From Verrucomicrobiota bacterium (GTDB lineage Bacteria > Verrucomicrobiota > Verrucomicrobiia > Chthoniobacterales > JAFAMB01): a DNA stretch of 7,884 nucleotides. The stretch covers positions 1 to 7,884 of the forward strand of contig JAFAJU010000318.1 in assembly GCA_019236035.1 (NCBI GenBank), written 5' to 3'. The translations under genes and the position numbers were made by a program. Numbering within the stretch: the first letter of the stretch is position 1; every line of letters begins with the position of its first letter. The notes under the pieces were generated by a model. That model was not told where the DNA came from. It ran no database searches and saw only the letters and a program-made list of their open reading frames with translations. This document shows positions 1 through 6,455 of this stretch, piece after piece.

Positions 1-1647
1 GAATCCTGGCCAGGATGTTACTATGCACGTTCTGATCCAACGGACGTGGCTCGTGTCGAAGATCGGACATTTATCTGTTCACTTTCAAAGTACGCCGCCG
101 GGCCTACGAATAATTGGGTCGACCCTTTTGAGATGAGAAAGACGCTCAAACGGCTCTTCAAAGGGTGTATGACCGGGCGAACGATGTATGTCCTCCCATT
201 TTCCATGGGTCCGATTGGCTCACCGATATCCCAGATCGGTGCGCAGCTGACCGATTCTCCCTATGCGGTCGTCAACATGCGGATTATGGCTCGCATCGGG
301 CTGCCGGTTTACAAAGAGATGGATCGAGGCGATAAACGGGTCGTGCCTTGCATGCATTCGGTAGGCGCCCCGCTTGCGCCTGGACAGAAAGATGTTCCAT
401 GGCCGTGCAACCAGGAAAAATACATCGTGCATTTCCCGGAGACTCGAGAAATATGGTCCTACGGCTCCGGCTATGGGGGCAATGCCCTGCTTGGAAAGAA
501 ATGTTTCGCGCTGCGGATCGCTTCCAATATTGCGCGGGACGAGGGTTGGATGGCCGAGCACATGCTGATTGTCGGTGTCGAAGACCCGCACGGCGAAAAG
601 ACTTATGTCGCTGCGGCGTTTCCAAGCGCATGTGGGAAAACGAACTTCGCGATGTTGATCCCTCCAGAACCTTTCGTGGAGAAAGGCTGGAAGATATGGA
701 CGATCGGAGATGACATCGCCTGGCTGAAACCCGATCACAACGGTCGGCTTTTCGCGATCAATCCTGAGGCTGGATTTTTTGGCGTGGCGCCAGGGACTTC
801 GGCTAAGACGAACCCGAACGCAATGGCCACTCTGTCAAAGAATACGATCTTTACAAATGTCGCCTTAACTCCAGAGGGAGGGGTATGGTGGGAGGGCATG
901 ACGGAAAAAATTCCTTCTCGGCTGATCGATTGGCAGGGCAAGGAATGGAGTCCGGAGATCGCGAAAACGACAGGCGCAAGAGCCGCTCATCCGAACGCCC
1001 GGTTTACCGCGCCGGCGTTCCAGTGTCCGACGATCGACCCGGATTGGGAAAAACCTGAAGGCGTGCCAATCAGTGCGCTGATCTTTGGCGGCCGCCGGGC
1101 GACGACGATGCCGTTGGTTTTTCAGGCCTTCAATTGGTCAGGCGCAGTTTATATCGGTGCAACGATGGGGTCCGAGATGACCGCAGCGGCAGCGGGCACG
1201 ATCGGTAAAGTACGGCGCGATCCGATGGCGATGCTGCCGTTCTGCGGATACAACATGGGCGACTATTTCAGACACTGGATTGCGATGCAAAGAAAATTGA
1301 GCGAAACGCCTAGGGTTTTTCATGTCAACTGGTTCCGTAAAGATGAGAAGGGCGATTTCCTTTGGCCAGGGTACGGCGAAAATATGCGCATTCTAAAATG
1401 GATTGTTGATCGAGCCAGAGGACGCGCGAGGGCCAAGGAGACACCAATAGGCTGGATGCCTCACTATGAAGATCTGGATTGGAGCGGCCTGAATTTTCCG
1501 AAAGAGGATTTCGAACAATTGCAAAAGGTTGATCGACTCAGCTGGCGTTCAGAAATCATCGGCCACGAAGAACTCTTTCTAGATTTACACGAAGGCTTGC
1601 CCAAAGAAATGCTTTACGAACGAGAATTGTTGATCTGTCGGATGTAG
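1..1647 (+). CDS. pckG: Phosphoenolpyruvate carboxykinase (GTP), 5'-truncated by window edge
   Basis: This cytosolic enzyme converts oxaloacetate plus GTP to PEP, GDP and CO2, the entry step of gluconeogenesis. The frame is open from base 1; the residues before the GTG at 46 (ARSDPTDVARVEDRTFICS) are already family sequence, so the true start lies outside and roughly 50-70 residues are missing. Of 548 visible residues, the key motifs are the substrate-binding YGGN (158-161) with the KK pair (166-167), the P-loop FPSACGKTN (207-215) with the reactive Cys, the metal-binding GDD (236-238), NPEAGFFGVAPGTS, the GGRR segment, and the guanine pocket FLWPGYGEN (453-461). These place it in the GTP class, not the ATP class. 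All catalytic motifs are intact and the C-terminus is of normal form. A CBS-domain gene follows 26 bases downstream, suggesting co-transcription. The identification is very secure. Confidence 0.97.
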   Translation, partial: ESWPGCYYARSDPTDVARVEDRTFICSLSKYAAGPTNNWVDPFEMRKTLKRLFKGCMTGRTMYVLPFSMGPIGSPISQIGAQLTDSPYAVVNMRIMARIGLPVYKEMDRGDKRVVPCMHSVGAPLAPGQKDVPWPCNQEKYIVHFPETREIWSYGSGYGGNALLGKKCFALRIASNIARDEGWMAEHMLIVGVEDPHGEKTYVAAAFPSACGKTNFAMLIPPEPFVEKGWKIWTIGDDIAWLKPDHNGRLFAINPEAGFFGVAPGTSAKTNPNAMATLSKNTIFTNVALTPEGGVWWEGMTEKIPSRLIDWQGKEWSPEIAKTTGARAAHPNARFTAPAFQCPTIDPDWEKPEGVPISALIFGGRRATTMPLVFQAFNWSGAVYIGATMGSEMTAAAAGTIGKVRRDPMAMLPFCGYNMGDYFRHWIAMQRKLSETPRVFHVNWFRKDEKGDFLWPGYGENMRILKWIVDRARGRARAKETPIGWMPHYEDLDWSGLNFPKEDFEQLQKVDRLSWRSEIIGHEELFLDLHEGLPKEMLYERELLICRM

Positions 1648-1673
1648 TGACGAACTGTAAAGTGGCTGGCGAT

Positions 1674-2162
1674 ATGAATATCGAAATCAGCGGGAAAGTG
1701 AGCTCGATCTTGGTGCATAAAGAGACCTCACCCATCTGGTCGATTGGTCCGAATGCGATGGTTTCTGAGGCCATCCGGTTAATGGATGAGAAAAACGTCG
1801 GAGCACTACCGGTTGTAGACAATAAAACACTAGTCGGAATTGTTTCCGAGCGCGATTACATTCGAAAAGTCATCGTGAAGGAAAGGTCCTCCAACGATAC
1901 TCCTGTAAGTGACATAATGACCAAGCAGGTTTTAACGGTCAACCCGAGCAACAGTGTTACAGAGTGTATGCAGATTATGACCGAAAGACGCGTGCGGCAT
2001 CTTCCTGTTCTGGAAGGAACAAAGCTGATTGGGATTCTTTCGATGCGTGACGTGGTAAACTGGTCAATGTCAGCACAAAAGGCGACCATTGACAATTTGC
2101 TACTCGATTACCGCGGGTTATCTCGGTTTCAGAAATTTGGCCGTTCATCGCTGCTGGGTTAG
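1674..2162 (+). CDS. CBS-domain pair protein (copy A)
   Basis: A 162-residue protein made almost entirely of two CBS domains, the module that binds adenine nucleotides (AMP, ATP, SAM) as an energy or redox sensor. CBS1 covers about residues 15-70 (SIGPNAMVSEAIRLMDEKNV, then GIVSERDYIRKV) and CBS2 about 80-140 (SDIMTKQVLTV, RVRHLPVLEG, GILSMRDVVNW). Both domains keep the G-(I/L)-x-S-x-RD phosphate-binding pattern. I chose ATG 1674 because the protein then aligns from its first residues with its paralogue at 6752-7204. A GTG at 1647, overlapping the pckG stop, would add nine residues with no counterpart. The upstream ribosome binding site is weak. It lies 26 bases after pckG on the same strand, so it is probably co-transcribed. 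There is no attached effector domain, so the partner is unknown; control of PEP carboxykinase is only a guess from position. Confidence 0.9.
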   Translation: MNIEISGKVSSILVHKETSPIWSIGPNAMVSEAIRLMDEKNVGALPVVDNKTLVGIVSERDYIRKVIVKERSSNDTPVSDIMTKQVLTVNPSNSVTECMQIMTERRVRHLPVLEGTKLIGILSMRDVVNWSMSAQKATIDNLLLDYRGLSRFQKFGRSSLLG

Positions 2163-2295
2163 GGGTAGGTGGAAAGTCAAGAGAGTTTAGCAGTGTGGCT
2201 TAGTTGCAGCGAACGTGATCGGTGAATAGTGAAAAGTGTTTAGTGGGAGGCGGATGGGACAACACAATGGACTGGTGCGGGACTCTTTAGTGCGC
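2163..2295. other. Convergent intergenic gap
   Basis: These 133 bases separate the stop codons of the + strand CBS gene and the - strand transporter gene. I see no GC-rich hairpin followed by a T run in either direction, so no intrinsic terminator can be called. Neither strand encodes recognisable ABC ATPase sequence, which matters because the missing half of the transporter would be expected here. Confidence 0.6.
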
Positions 2296-3423
2296 TCACG
2301 CCACCACATCCGGCAGGTCAACAATTCTCGCTGTTTTCCCGTCGGGAAGTGGGGGATACCCAATCAGAGCCGCGCGGAAGTCGGCTATCCTAAGCAGCGT
2401 CGCCCGCCAATCCGCGATCACCCCGAAATTATCGATAAACCATCGTAGCGATGTCTGTACCTGGGTGAACGCCCCTGCAACCATCATAAGTTCGCCGAAG
2501 GTTAGGTTTCCGGCGAAGTAACCCGGTGCTGCCGCGAGTATCGGTGCAATCGTAGCAAACCAGCCGTACCCAGCGGTAACAAAAGTCAGCCGCGCATTCG
2601 CGTTGACGATTCTCCACCATACCTGCAGTACATTTCGCAAGTCCGCGAGTAACTTAGGCTTTTGGTGTATCGCGTCCCCGTTGAACTCCGCGATATGCTC
2701 GTTGAGGTAAACGAGCGAGAAGCGAAACTCGGCTTCTCGCGCGTAACGGTCTGCGTTAAGCGGGATGAGCGGTTTACCTACTCTCCAACTGAGGAAACTC
2801 GCTGCGAAGGCATACAACAAAGCGCACCAGACCATGTACCCTGGGATCGGTAGGCGGTGATGATGCCAGACCAGGCCGAAGTTCTCAGACAGCTTCCAAA
2901 GCACGCCGATGAAGGCCCCGAGCAAGAGCGAGGATTGAAAGAGTCCGATGCCGAGGTCGGCACAGAGGTCGGCTAGGTGACGCGCATCTTCGTGAATTCG
3001 CTGGTCCGGGTTGGCGCCAATCGCTCCCGCATATGGGAGCCGACAGGCCCGCGGGAGCCATTCATCCAGCAAATCCGCGACGATACCCTTACGAAACTTG
3101 AGCTTGATCGCCTGGGTCAGCCAAGCCTGGCCGACGTTAAGCACAAGGAGAATGCTGGCGATGATACAGAACACGCCGAGTTGGACAAGAAAGTCTTCGA
3201 AACTCTTCTGTGCGATTGCGTCGTAGAAAGGCCGGTTCCAAGCGTTGAGCCGGAGCTGACCGAACATCGTAATTGCGACCACAACTATAATCAGCAGAAC
3301 ATACGCGAGGGTCTTATTCCGACCCTTTGAGGACCAGAACGCTCGAAGCATTAGCCAAATTTGAGACGCTAGCTTGCCGTCCATCTTTTCTAGACGGGCC
3401 GCAAGTCTGCAGTTGCGTGTCAT
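2296..3423 (-). CDS. SbmA/BacA-like ABC transporter membrane domain, ATPase domain absent
   Basis: A 375-residue inner-membrane protein. It shows the ABC_membrane_2 / SbmA-BacA-like pattern: an amphipathic N-terminus, TM1 (39-57), WNRPFYDAI (62-70), TM2 (82-106), NPDQRIHED (138-146), TM3 (158-178), IPGYMVW (193-199) in TM4, the cytoplasmic REAEFRFSL (229-237), TM5 (280-304), a segment near FGELMMV (309-315), and the end-of-domain signature RWFIDNFGVIADWRATL (327-343). Proteins with these motifs usually run to about 550-600 residues and carry a C-terminal ABC ATPase; here the frame stops about 25 residues after the membrane domain, with no Walker A, signature or Walker B in any frame beyond. 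It is either a truncated gene or, like SbmA itself, a membrane-only carrier. The start is uncertain: ATG 3423 is used, with an ATG at 3384 as the alternative. It is the last gene of a probable operon, 54 bases after the AraC-type gene. Confidence 0.8.
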   Translation of the reverse strand: MTRNCRLAARLEKMDGKLASQIWLMLRAFWSSKGRNKTLAYVLLIIVVVAITMFGQLRLNAWNRPFYDAIAQKSFEDFLVQLGVFCIIASILLVLNVGQAWLTQAIKLKFRKGIVADLLDEWLPRACRLPYAGAIGANPDQRIHEDARHLADLCADLGIGLFQSSLLLGAFIGVLWKLSENFGLVWHHHRLPIPGYMVWCALLYAFAASFLSWRVGKPLIPLNADRYAREAEFRFSLVYLNEHIAEFNGDAIHQKPKLLADLRNVLQVWWRIVNANARLTFVTAGYGWFATIAPILAAAPGYFAGNLTFGELMMVAGAFTQVQTSLRWFIDNFGVIADWRATLLRIADFRAALIGYPPLPDGKTARIVDLPDVVA

Positions 3424-3477
3424 AGTAATCCAAACCAGTCCATGAACAGAAGCTTGTAAGGCCTTAGGACGAGTCGC

Positions 3478-4440
3478 TCAAGCTGCTAAGGGCATGGCTC
3501 CCGCTGTCAGGTCTCCCAGAGCGGAACTCCGACGCGTGAGGTTTCGCACAATCCCTTTGGTCCGGGTCGCGGCGCTATCCCGAAAGTGGGTAGGCGATTC
3601 GCCGGTTAACTGTCGGAACCGCCGGTTAAAATGGGTCAAAGAGTGGAAACCAACAGAGTATGCAATCTCACTGACACGAAGGTGAGGATTTAGCAGGAGA
3701 GTCTTAGCCCGTTCCACTCGGGTCCGCGACAGATATTCGGTGAAGGTCAGACCCGTTGCCTTCTTGAACATTTTGCAAAAGTAGAAGGTACTTACATAGA
3801 GTGCGCGCGCAATATCATCAAGGCTGATCGGATCGGCGCTGTGGCCCCCGATATAAGCTTTTGCCCGACGGATCATCGGCGCCTCGGCTTCGGCGTCCTG
3901 GATCATCATTCGGTTAGCCGTCAGGGAAAGTTGTTGCGCAAAGATTTCTAAGAGCCCGATCAGCCCCGAATATTGATCGGGCGAAAGCACCGTGGAACGG
4001 TAGTAGGCGTCCCGCAGTCGGCTCGCCTCCACCGGGACGCCCCAGTCAACGAGCTGGCGAGTGATGGCTTCAAAGCCAGCCGTTGAAGTCAGCTCCAGCG
4101 CGACCTGGCCAGTCTGCAAGAAGCCTATCGTATGGTTGCCCAGTTTGACCGGTGCCGCCGTGTGGCACAGGCCAGCGAAGCAGCGAACCGTGCCCGGTCG
4201 GTCCTGGGCGGAATCAACAGCACGTTGCTCGGTCTCCAAGCAGGCTGCACGGCCACGGTTAGTTTGGGCAATTAAGGCGCAGAAAGGATTCTCGTGCGGC
4301 TGGCCATGGTGCGCCAAGCCCCAAAAATTCACAGGGCGCAGCCTCAGGGGCAGGCATGTGCCGGCCACGAAGGCTTGCCTGAACTCGTTATAGAGGTCAG
4401 AACGACTAAGCCGCTGGATAAGATAGTCATCTTTATTCAT
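3478..4440 (-). CDS. AraC-family transcription regulator with PocR sensory domain
   Basis: A 320-residue one-component DNA-binding regulator. Residues about 10-175 match the PocR ligand-binding domain (a PAS/GAF-like sensor named after the propanediol/cobalamin regulator PocR). The spaced cysteines are C54 (NPFC), C67 (AAC), C87 and C92 (CFAGLC), followed by APVKLGNHTIGFLQTGQV. Residues about 190-290 form the AraC double helix-turn-helix: ISLDDIARALYVSTFYFCKMFKKATG for the first and VSEIAYSVGFHSLTHFNRRFRQLTG for the second, both with the usual glycines and hydrophobic core. About 30 residues of basic, low-complexity tail follow. The ligand is unknown. The gene lies 28 bases downstream of the response regulator gene and 54 upstream of the transporter gene, so it probably belongs to one transcript and may control it. 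The start ATG has only a weak AAAGG-like ribosome site. Confidence 0.92.
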   Translation of the reverse strand: MNKDDYLIQRLSRSDLYNEFRQAFVAGTCLPLRLRPVNFWGLAHHGQPHENPFCALIAQTNRGRAACLETEQRAVDSAQDRPGTVRCFAGLCHTAAPVKLGNHTIGFLQTGQVALELTSTAGFEAITRQLVDWGVPVEASRLRDAYYRSTVLSPDQYSGLIGLLEIFAQQLSLTANRMMIQDAEAEAPMIRRAKAYIGGHSADPISLDDIARALYVSTFYFCKMFKKATGLTFTEYLSRTRVERAKTLLLNPHLRVSEIAYSVGFHSLTHFNRRFRQLTGESPTHFRDSAATRTKGIVRNLTRRSSALGDLTAGAMPLAA

Positions 4441-4468
4441 AGGAGGAACCTTTATCTAACGTGTTTCT

Positions 4469-4831
4469 CTAGACCGGATTCATGGTCAGCAGCGCCTCTG
4501 CGCATCTGTTCAATCCGTTGAACTTGTCCAAGACCGCCACGGCTCCAAGCTGTTGGCATTTGACTCGCAACGCCTCATAGAGATTGCCGGTCAACACCAC
4601 CACAGAAAGCTTCCATCCAAGCCCCCGGATGTGCTTGAGCACTTCGACCCCGCTGCCGTCCGGTAGCGAAATGTCGAGGGTCACCCCTTCCGGCATGGTG
4701 GCCTCGATCCCGCTGAGAGCCTCGCGCACCGAGCCGGCCTGCCCGACGACCTCAAAACCCTTCAGGGTAGCAAAAAGCTCTACCAATTCTCGACGGGTTT
4801 GGTCTGCATCCTCGACAATAAATACCTTCAT
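4469..4831 (-). CDS. Receiver-only response regulator
   Basis: A 120-residue single receiver (REC) domain with no output domain; it accepts phosphate from a histidine kinase that is not in this window. The acidic pocket is E7, D8 and D10 (FIVEDADQTR), the phospho-acceptor is D53 (TLDISLPDGSG), the switch Thr is T81 (VVVLTGN) and the conserved Lys is K103 (VLDKF), so all phosphorylation residues are present. The length equals a bare receiver domain, so nothing is missing from a CheY- or Spo0F-like protein. A GAAGGA ribosome site sits 6 bases before the ATG. It is the first gene of the probable - strand operon with the PocR/AraC gene 28 bases downstream. It may signal by protein contact, possibly with that neighbour, but the contact is inference. 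Confidence 0.92.
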   Translation of the reverse strand: MKVFIVEDADQTRRELVELFATLKGFEVVGQAGSVREALSGIEATMPEGVTLDISLPDGSGVEVLKHIRGLGWKLSVVVLTGNLYEALRVKCQQLGAVAVLDKFNGLNRCAEALLTMNPV

Positions 4832-4837
4832 GTGAAT

Positions 4838-4843
4838 TCCTTC
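4838..4843 (-). promoter_or_regulatory. Ribosome binding site of the response regulator gene
   Basis: On the - strand the sequence reads GAAGGA followed by a 6-base spacer and ATG. This fixes the start of the receiver protein at 4831 and is the best ribosome site in the three-gene operon. Confidence 0.7.
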
Positions 4844-4917
4844 TTAGTGAGAGGTTTGGCGGATGACTTAACCCTAATAGATCCCTAAGGCGGAAAAAAT
4901 GGCCGCGTTGCTGAAAA

Positions 4918-4942
4918 TTTTGTAAGTGATTGACTTACAAAA
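4918..4942. promoter_or_regulatory. Perfect 10-bp inverted repeat, candidate operator
   Basis: Arms TTTTGTAAGT (4918-4927) and ACTTACAAAA (4933-4942) are perfectly complementary around the 5-base centre GATTG. The element lies 86 bases upstream of the response regulator ATG, in the expected promoter region of the - strand operon. The AT-rich arms and short centre resemble a binding site for a dimeric repressor more than an intrinsic terminator, since the stem has few GC pairs. It lies just beyond the last recognisable glgX-derived codon. The protein that binds is unknown. The AraC-type gene next door is a weaker candidate, because AraC proteins usually prefer direct repeats. Confidence 0.5.
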
Positions 4943-4956
4943 CCGCTCGAGCGCCG

Positions 4957-5388
4957 ATCCAGGCCCGCGGCGTGCAGCGCCTCAACAAGCTCACGAAATT
5001 CATTCTGATGGGTCCCTCGCTCTGGCTCCACACAATAGCGCGGATGCGGACTGTAGAAGCTGTGTGGGCTGTAACCCCAATAGTTTCGCAAACCGCGGGC
5101 CTCAACGCTGGGCGGTACATCCTGATCGTTAAAGGCCATCACTGGCAGTAGTTCCACGTGCGTGATCCAAGCTTCTTGAAGTAGGAAATTTTCTCTATTA
5201 GAGCGAGGAATTTACCCGGATTGTGTACACCTGATGATGGATGCCGGATAAAACCCGCCAACGTGTAACTCGTAGATAACCGCGCCGTTCAGACTAGGCA
5301 CAATCGGCGATTTCCGAGGCAAGAGTTCATTGACCCTCGTGACCACTGCACGGATCGAATTGCAGACATATTTCGCATCGCTTATCCT
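4957..5388 (-). pseudogene. glgX: Remnant of glycogen debranching enzyme (GlgX, GH13), internal fragment with frameshift
   Basis: Read on the - strand, the first part (from about 5379) gives NSIRAVV and then AVIYELHVGGF. After one extra base near 5247-5253 the next frame continues RHPSSGV, LALIEKI, HVELLPVMAFNDQDVPPSVE, GLRNYWGYSPHSFYSPHPRY, then GTHQNEFRELVEALHAAGL. These are consecutive conserved segments of isoamylase-type debranching enzymes, which remove alpha-1,6 branches from glycogen. About 140 residues remain of a protein normally near 700. The N-terminal domain and the whole catalytic centre (the DVVFNH region and everything after it) are absent, and homology stops abruptly at about 4957. 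Substitutions at usually fixed positions (KIF for KIP, QEAW for QELG) point to decay. An open stretch from a GTG at 5157 to 4885 exists, but it covers only part of the fragment and ends in unrelated residues, so I treat it as non-functional. Confidence 0.88.
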
Positions 5389-5431
5389 TTGTCCGCGCTC
5401 TCAACCGGCCGATTGAAATGGCACCAAGTCC

Positions 5432-5455
5432 ATCACCCAAAAAGGCAAGGGTGAT
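5432..5455. promoter_or_regulatory. 7-bp inverted repeat upstream of the thioesterase gene
   Basis: Arms ATCACCC (5432-5438) and GGGTGAT (5449-5455) pair perfectly around a 10-base centre, ending 26 bases before the ATG at 5482. It could be an operator or a leader hairpin near the ribosome site. No T run follows, so a terminator is unlikely. A 7-bp match of this kind can also arise by chance. Confidence 0.3.
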
Positions 5456-5481
5456 CAAATGAATGGAAATCTGACGAACTC

Positions 5482-5982
5482 ATGAAACCGCCCCCAATTT
5501 CAATCGAAAAAATTCTCATGCTTGAGCCGGCCTGCCTGCGTATGCCCGTGCCGGAGGCCTATCGCGACGAAAACGGCCATATGAACGTCCGCTGGTACGC
5601 GGCAATCTTTGATGAAGCGGGTGACAGCTTGCATGCACGTCTTGGGCTGACGCCGGAATTTCACAAAGCTTACGGGACCGCCACGATGGACCTGGAAAAC
5701 CACTTCAATTATCTGCACGAAGTATGGGCCGGTGACCGCCTAGCGATCTTCTCGCGACTCGTGGCCCATTCTGCGAAACGCGTGCACTACCTCATGTTCA
5801 TGGTCGACGAGACTAGGGGCACCTTATCCGCCATCTTCGAATGCATCAACGCTTTTGCCGACCTGAAACTGCGCAAGACCGCGCCATTTCCTCCGGAGAT
5901 CGCCATCAAGATCGAAGCGGGAGTCGCCGCCAGCGCCGCGTTGGACTGGCCGCCGCCCGTGTGCGGTGTGATGCACGTCTGA
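5482..5982 (+). CDS. Hotdog-fold thioesterase family protein
   Basis: A 166-residue protein of the thioesterase-like (4HBT) superfamily, which hydrolyses acyl-CoA thioesters. Visible family marks are the motif YRDENGHMNVRWYAAIFDEA (27-46), with the D/N-GHMN segment at the active site and the start of the hotdog helix, then DLENHFNYLHEV (70-81), GDRLAIFSRLV (84-94), SAKRVHYLMFMV (97-108), AIFECINAFADL (117-128) and RKTAPFP (131-137). This subtype resembles the betainyl-CoA-type thioesterases associated with L-carnitine dehydrogenase, but no carnitine gene is present here and the substrate cannot be read from sequence. The start at 5482 has a poor ribosome site; a second in-frame ATG at 5518 would remove 12 poorly conserved residues. 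It stands alone: upstream is glgX debris and downstream is a 212-base gap before dodecin. Confidence 0.88.
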   Translation: MKPPPISIEKILMLEPACLRMPVPEAYRDENGHMNVRWYAAIFDEAGDSLHARLGLTPEFHKAYGTATMDLENHFNYLHEVWAGDRLAIFSRLVAHSAKRVHYLMFMVDETRGTLSAIFECINAFADLKLRKTAPFPPEIAIKIEAGVAASAALDWPPPVCGVMHV

Positions 5983-6194
5983 TAGCAACAAGAAGAGATA
6001 TTGGAGGGCCGACAGCGGGTGCGATGACATTGCAATTGATTGGTTGAATTCGACAAAGTACGCTAGAGCACTCAATGGAGTCACCCCATTAACCTCAAGA
6101 TATTAGGCGATGGGCCAACCCTGGAGAGCGGCTAGCGGTGCCGTCTGCCGCTGCCGACCGATTATTCAACCCACGAACGATAAAGGAGAGTACA
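5983..6194. other. Gap between the thioesterase and dodecin genes
   Basis: These 212 bases hold no gene I can support. An 18-codon stretch at 6082-6135 reads LKILGDGP, vaguely like glycosyltransferases, but it is too short to call. The dodecin ribosome site lies at the right end. A promoter is expected here because of the distance from the upstream gene, but I cannot assign its boxes. Confidence 0.4.
6182..6190 (+). promoter_or_regulatory. Ribosome binding site of the dodecin gene
   Basis: AAAGGAGAG, a near-perfect Shine-Dalgarno sequence, ends 4 bases before the GTG at 6195. It decides the start: the in-frame ATG-like option further upstream (6138) would place this site inside the coding region and add residues foreign to dodecins. 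Confidence 0.85.
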
Positions 6195-6422
6195 GTGAGT
6201 AAGAGCGCAAGCACAAGCAGCGTCTACCGCGTCACCGAGCTTATCGGCACCAGCGAGAGTTCCTGGGAGGATGCCGCGAAAAACGCCGTGGAAACCGCAA
6301 CAAAAATGCTGCGCGACCTGCGCGTCGCGGAAGTGAACAAACTCGATTTAGTGATCGAAGACGGCAAAGTCACAGCTTTCCGCGCGCGGGTGAATCTGTC
6401 GTTCAAGTACGAGAAAAGCTAG
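6195..6422 (+). CDS. Dodecin family protein
   Basis: A 75-residue protein starting at GTG. Dodecins are small cytoplasmic proteins that assemble as hollow dodecamers and, in characterised members, bind flavin or its breakdown products. The family pattern is clear: VYRVTELIGTSESSWEDA (10-27), the single helix with AVETATKMLRDL (31-42), then the strands EVNKLDLVIEDGKVTAFRARV and the closing LSFKYE (68-73). In flavin-binding dodecins the segment after the helix reads LRWFEV, with the Trp stacking on the flavin. Here the same place reads LRVAEV (V44), and the Gln found in the halobacterial pocket aligns with R63. Fold assignment is secure, but flavin binding in the classic manner is doubtful. The gene is complete and strongly translated by its ribosome site. 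A lutA remnant begins immediately after the stop. Confidence 0.93.
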   Translation: MSKSASTSSVYRVTELIGTSESSWEDAAKNAVETATKMLRDLRVAEVNKLDLVIEDGKVTAFRARVNLSFKYEKS

Positions 6423-6455
6423 GAAGAGCTGGAAAAACCAGGGGCTGGAACGGCA

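Noticed and set aside
220..738. Long - strand open frame (172 codons) antisense to pckG
   Set aside because: It lies wholly within the highly conserved PEP carboxykinase coding region and shows no family motif; it is an antisense shadow.
1647..1673. GTG start overlapping the pckG stop for CBS copy A
   Set aside because: The nine extra residues have no counterpart in the close paralogue, and the ATG at 1674 aligns with the paralogue's start.
2236..2448. 70-codon + strand frame
   Set aside because: It overlaps the 3' end of the transporter gene on the other strand and has no recognisable features.
4911..4942. The palindrome at 4918-4942 as an intrinsic terminator
   Set aside because: The stem has only a few GC pairs and lies upstream of an operon; the adjoining T run on one side belongs to the arms themselves.
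6082..6135. Stretch reading LKILGDGP, like a glycosyltransferase motif
   Set aside because: Only 18 codons between stops with no flanking similarity; chance is likely.
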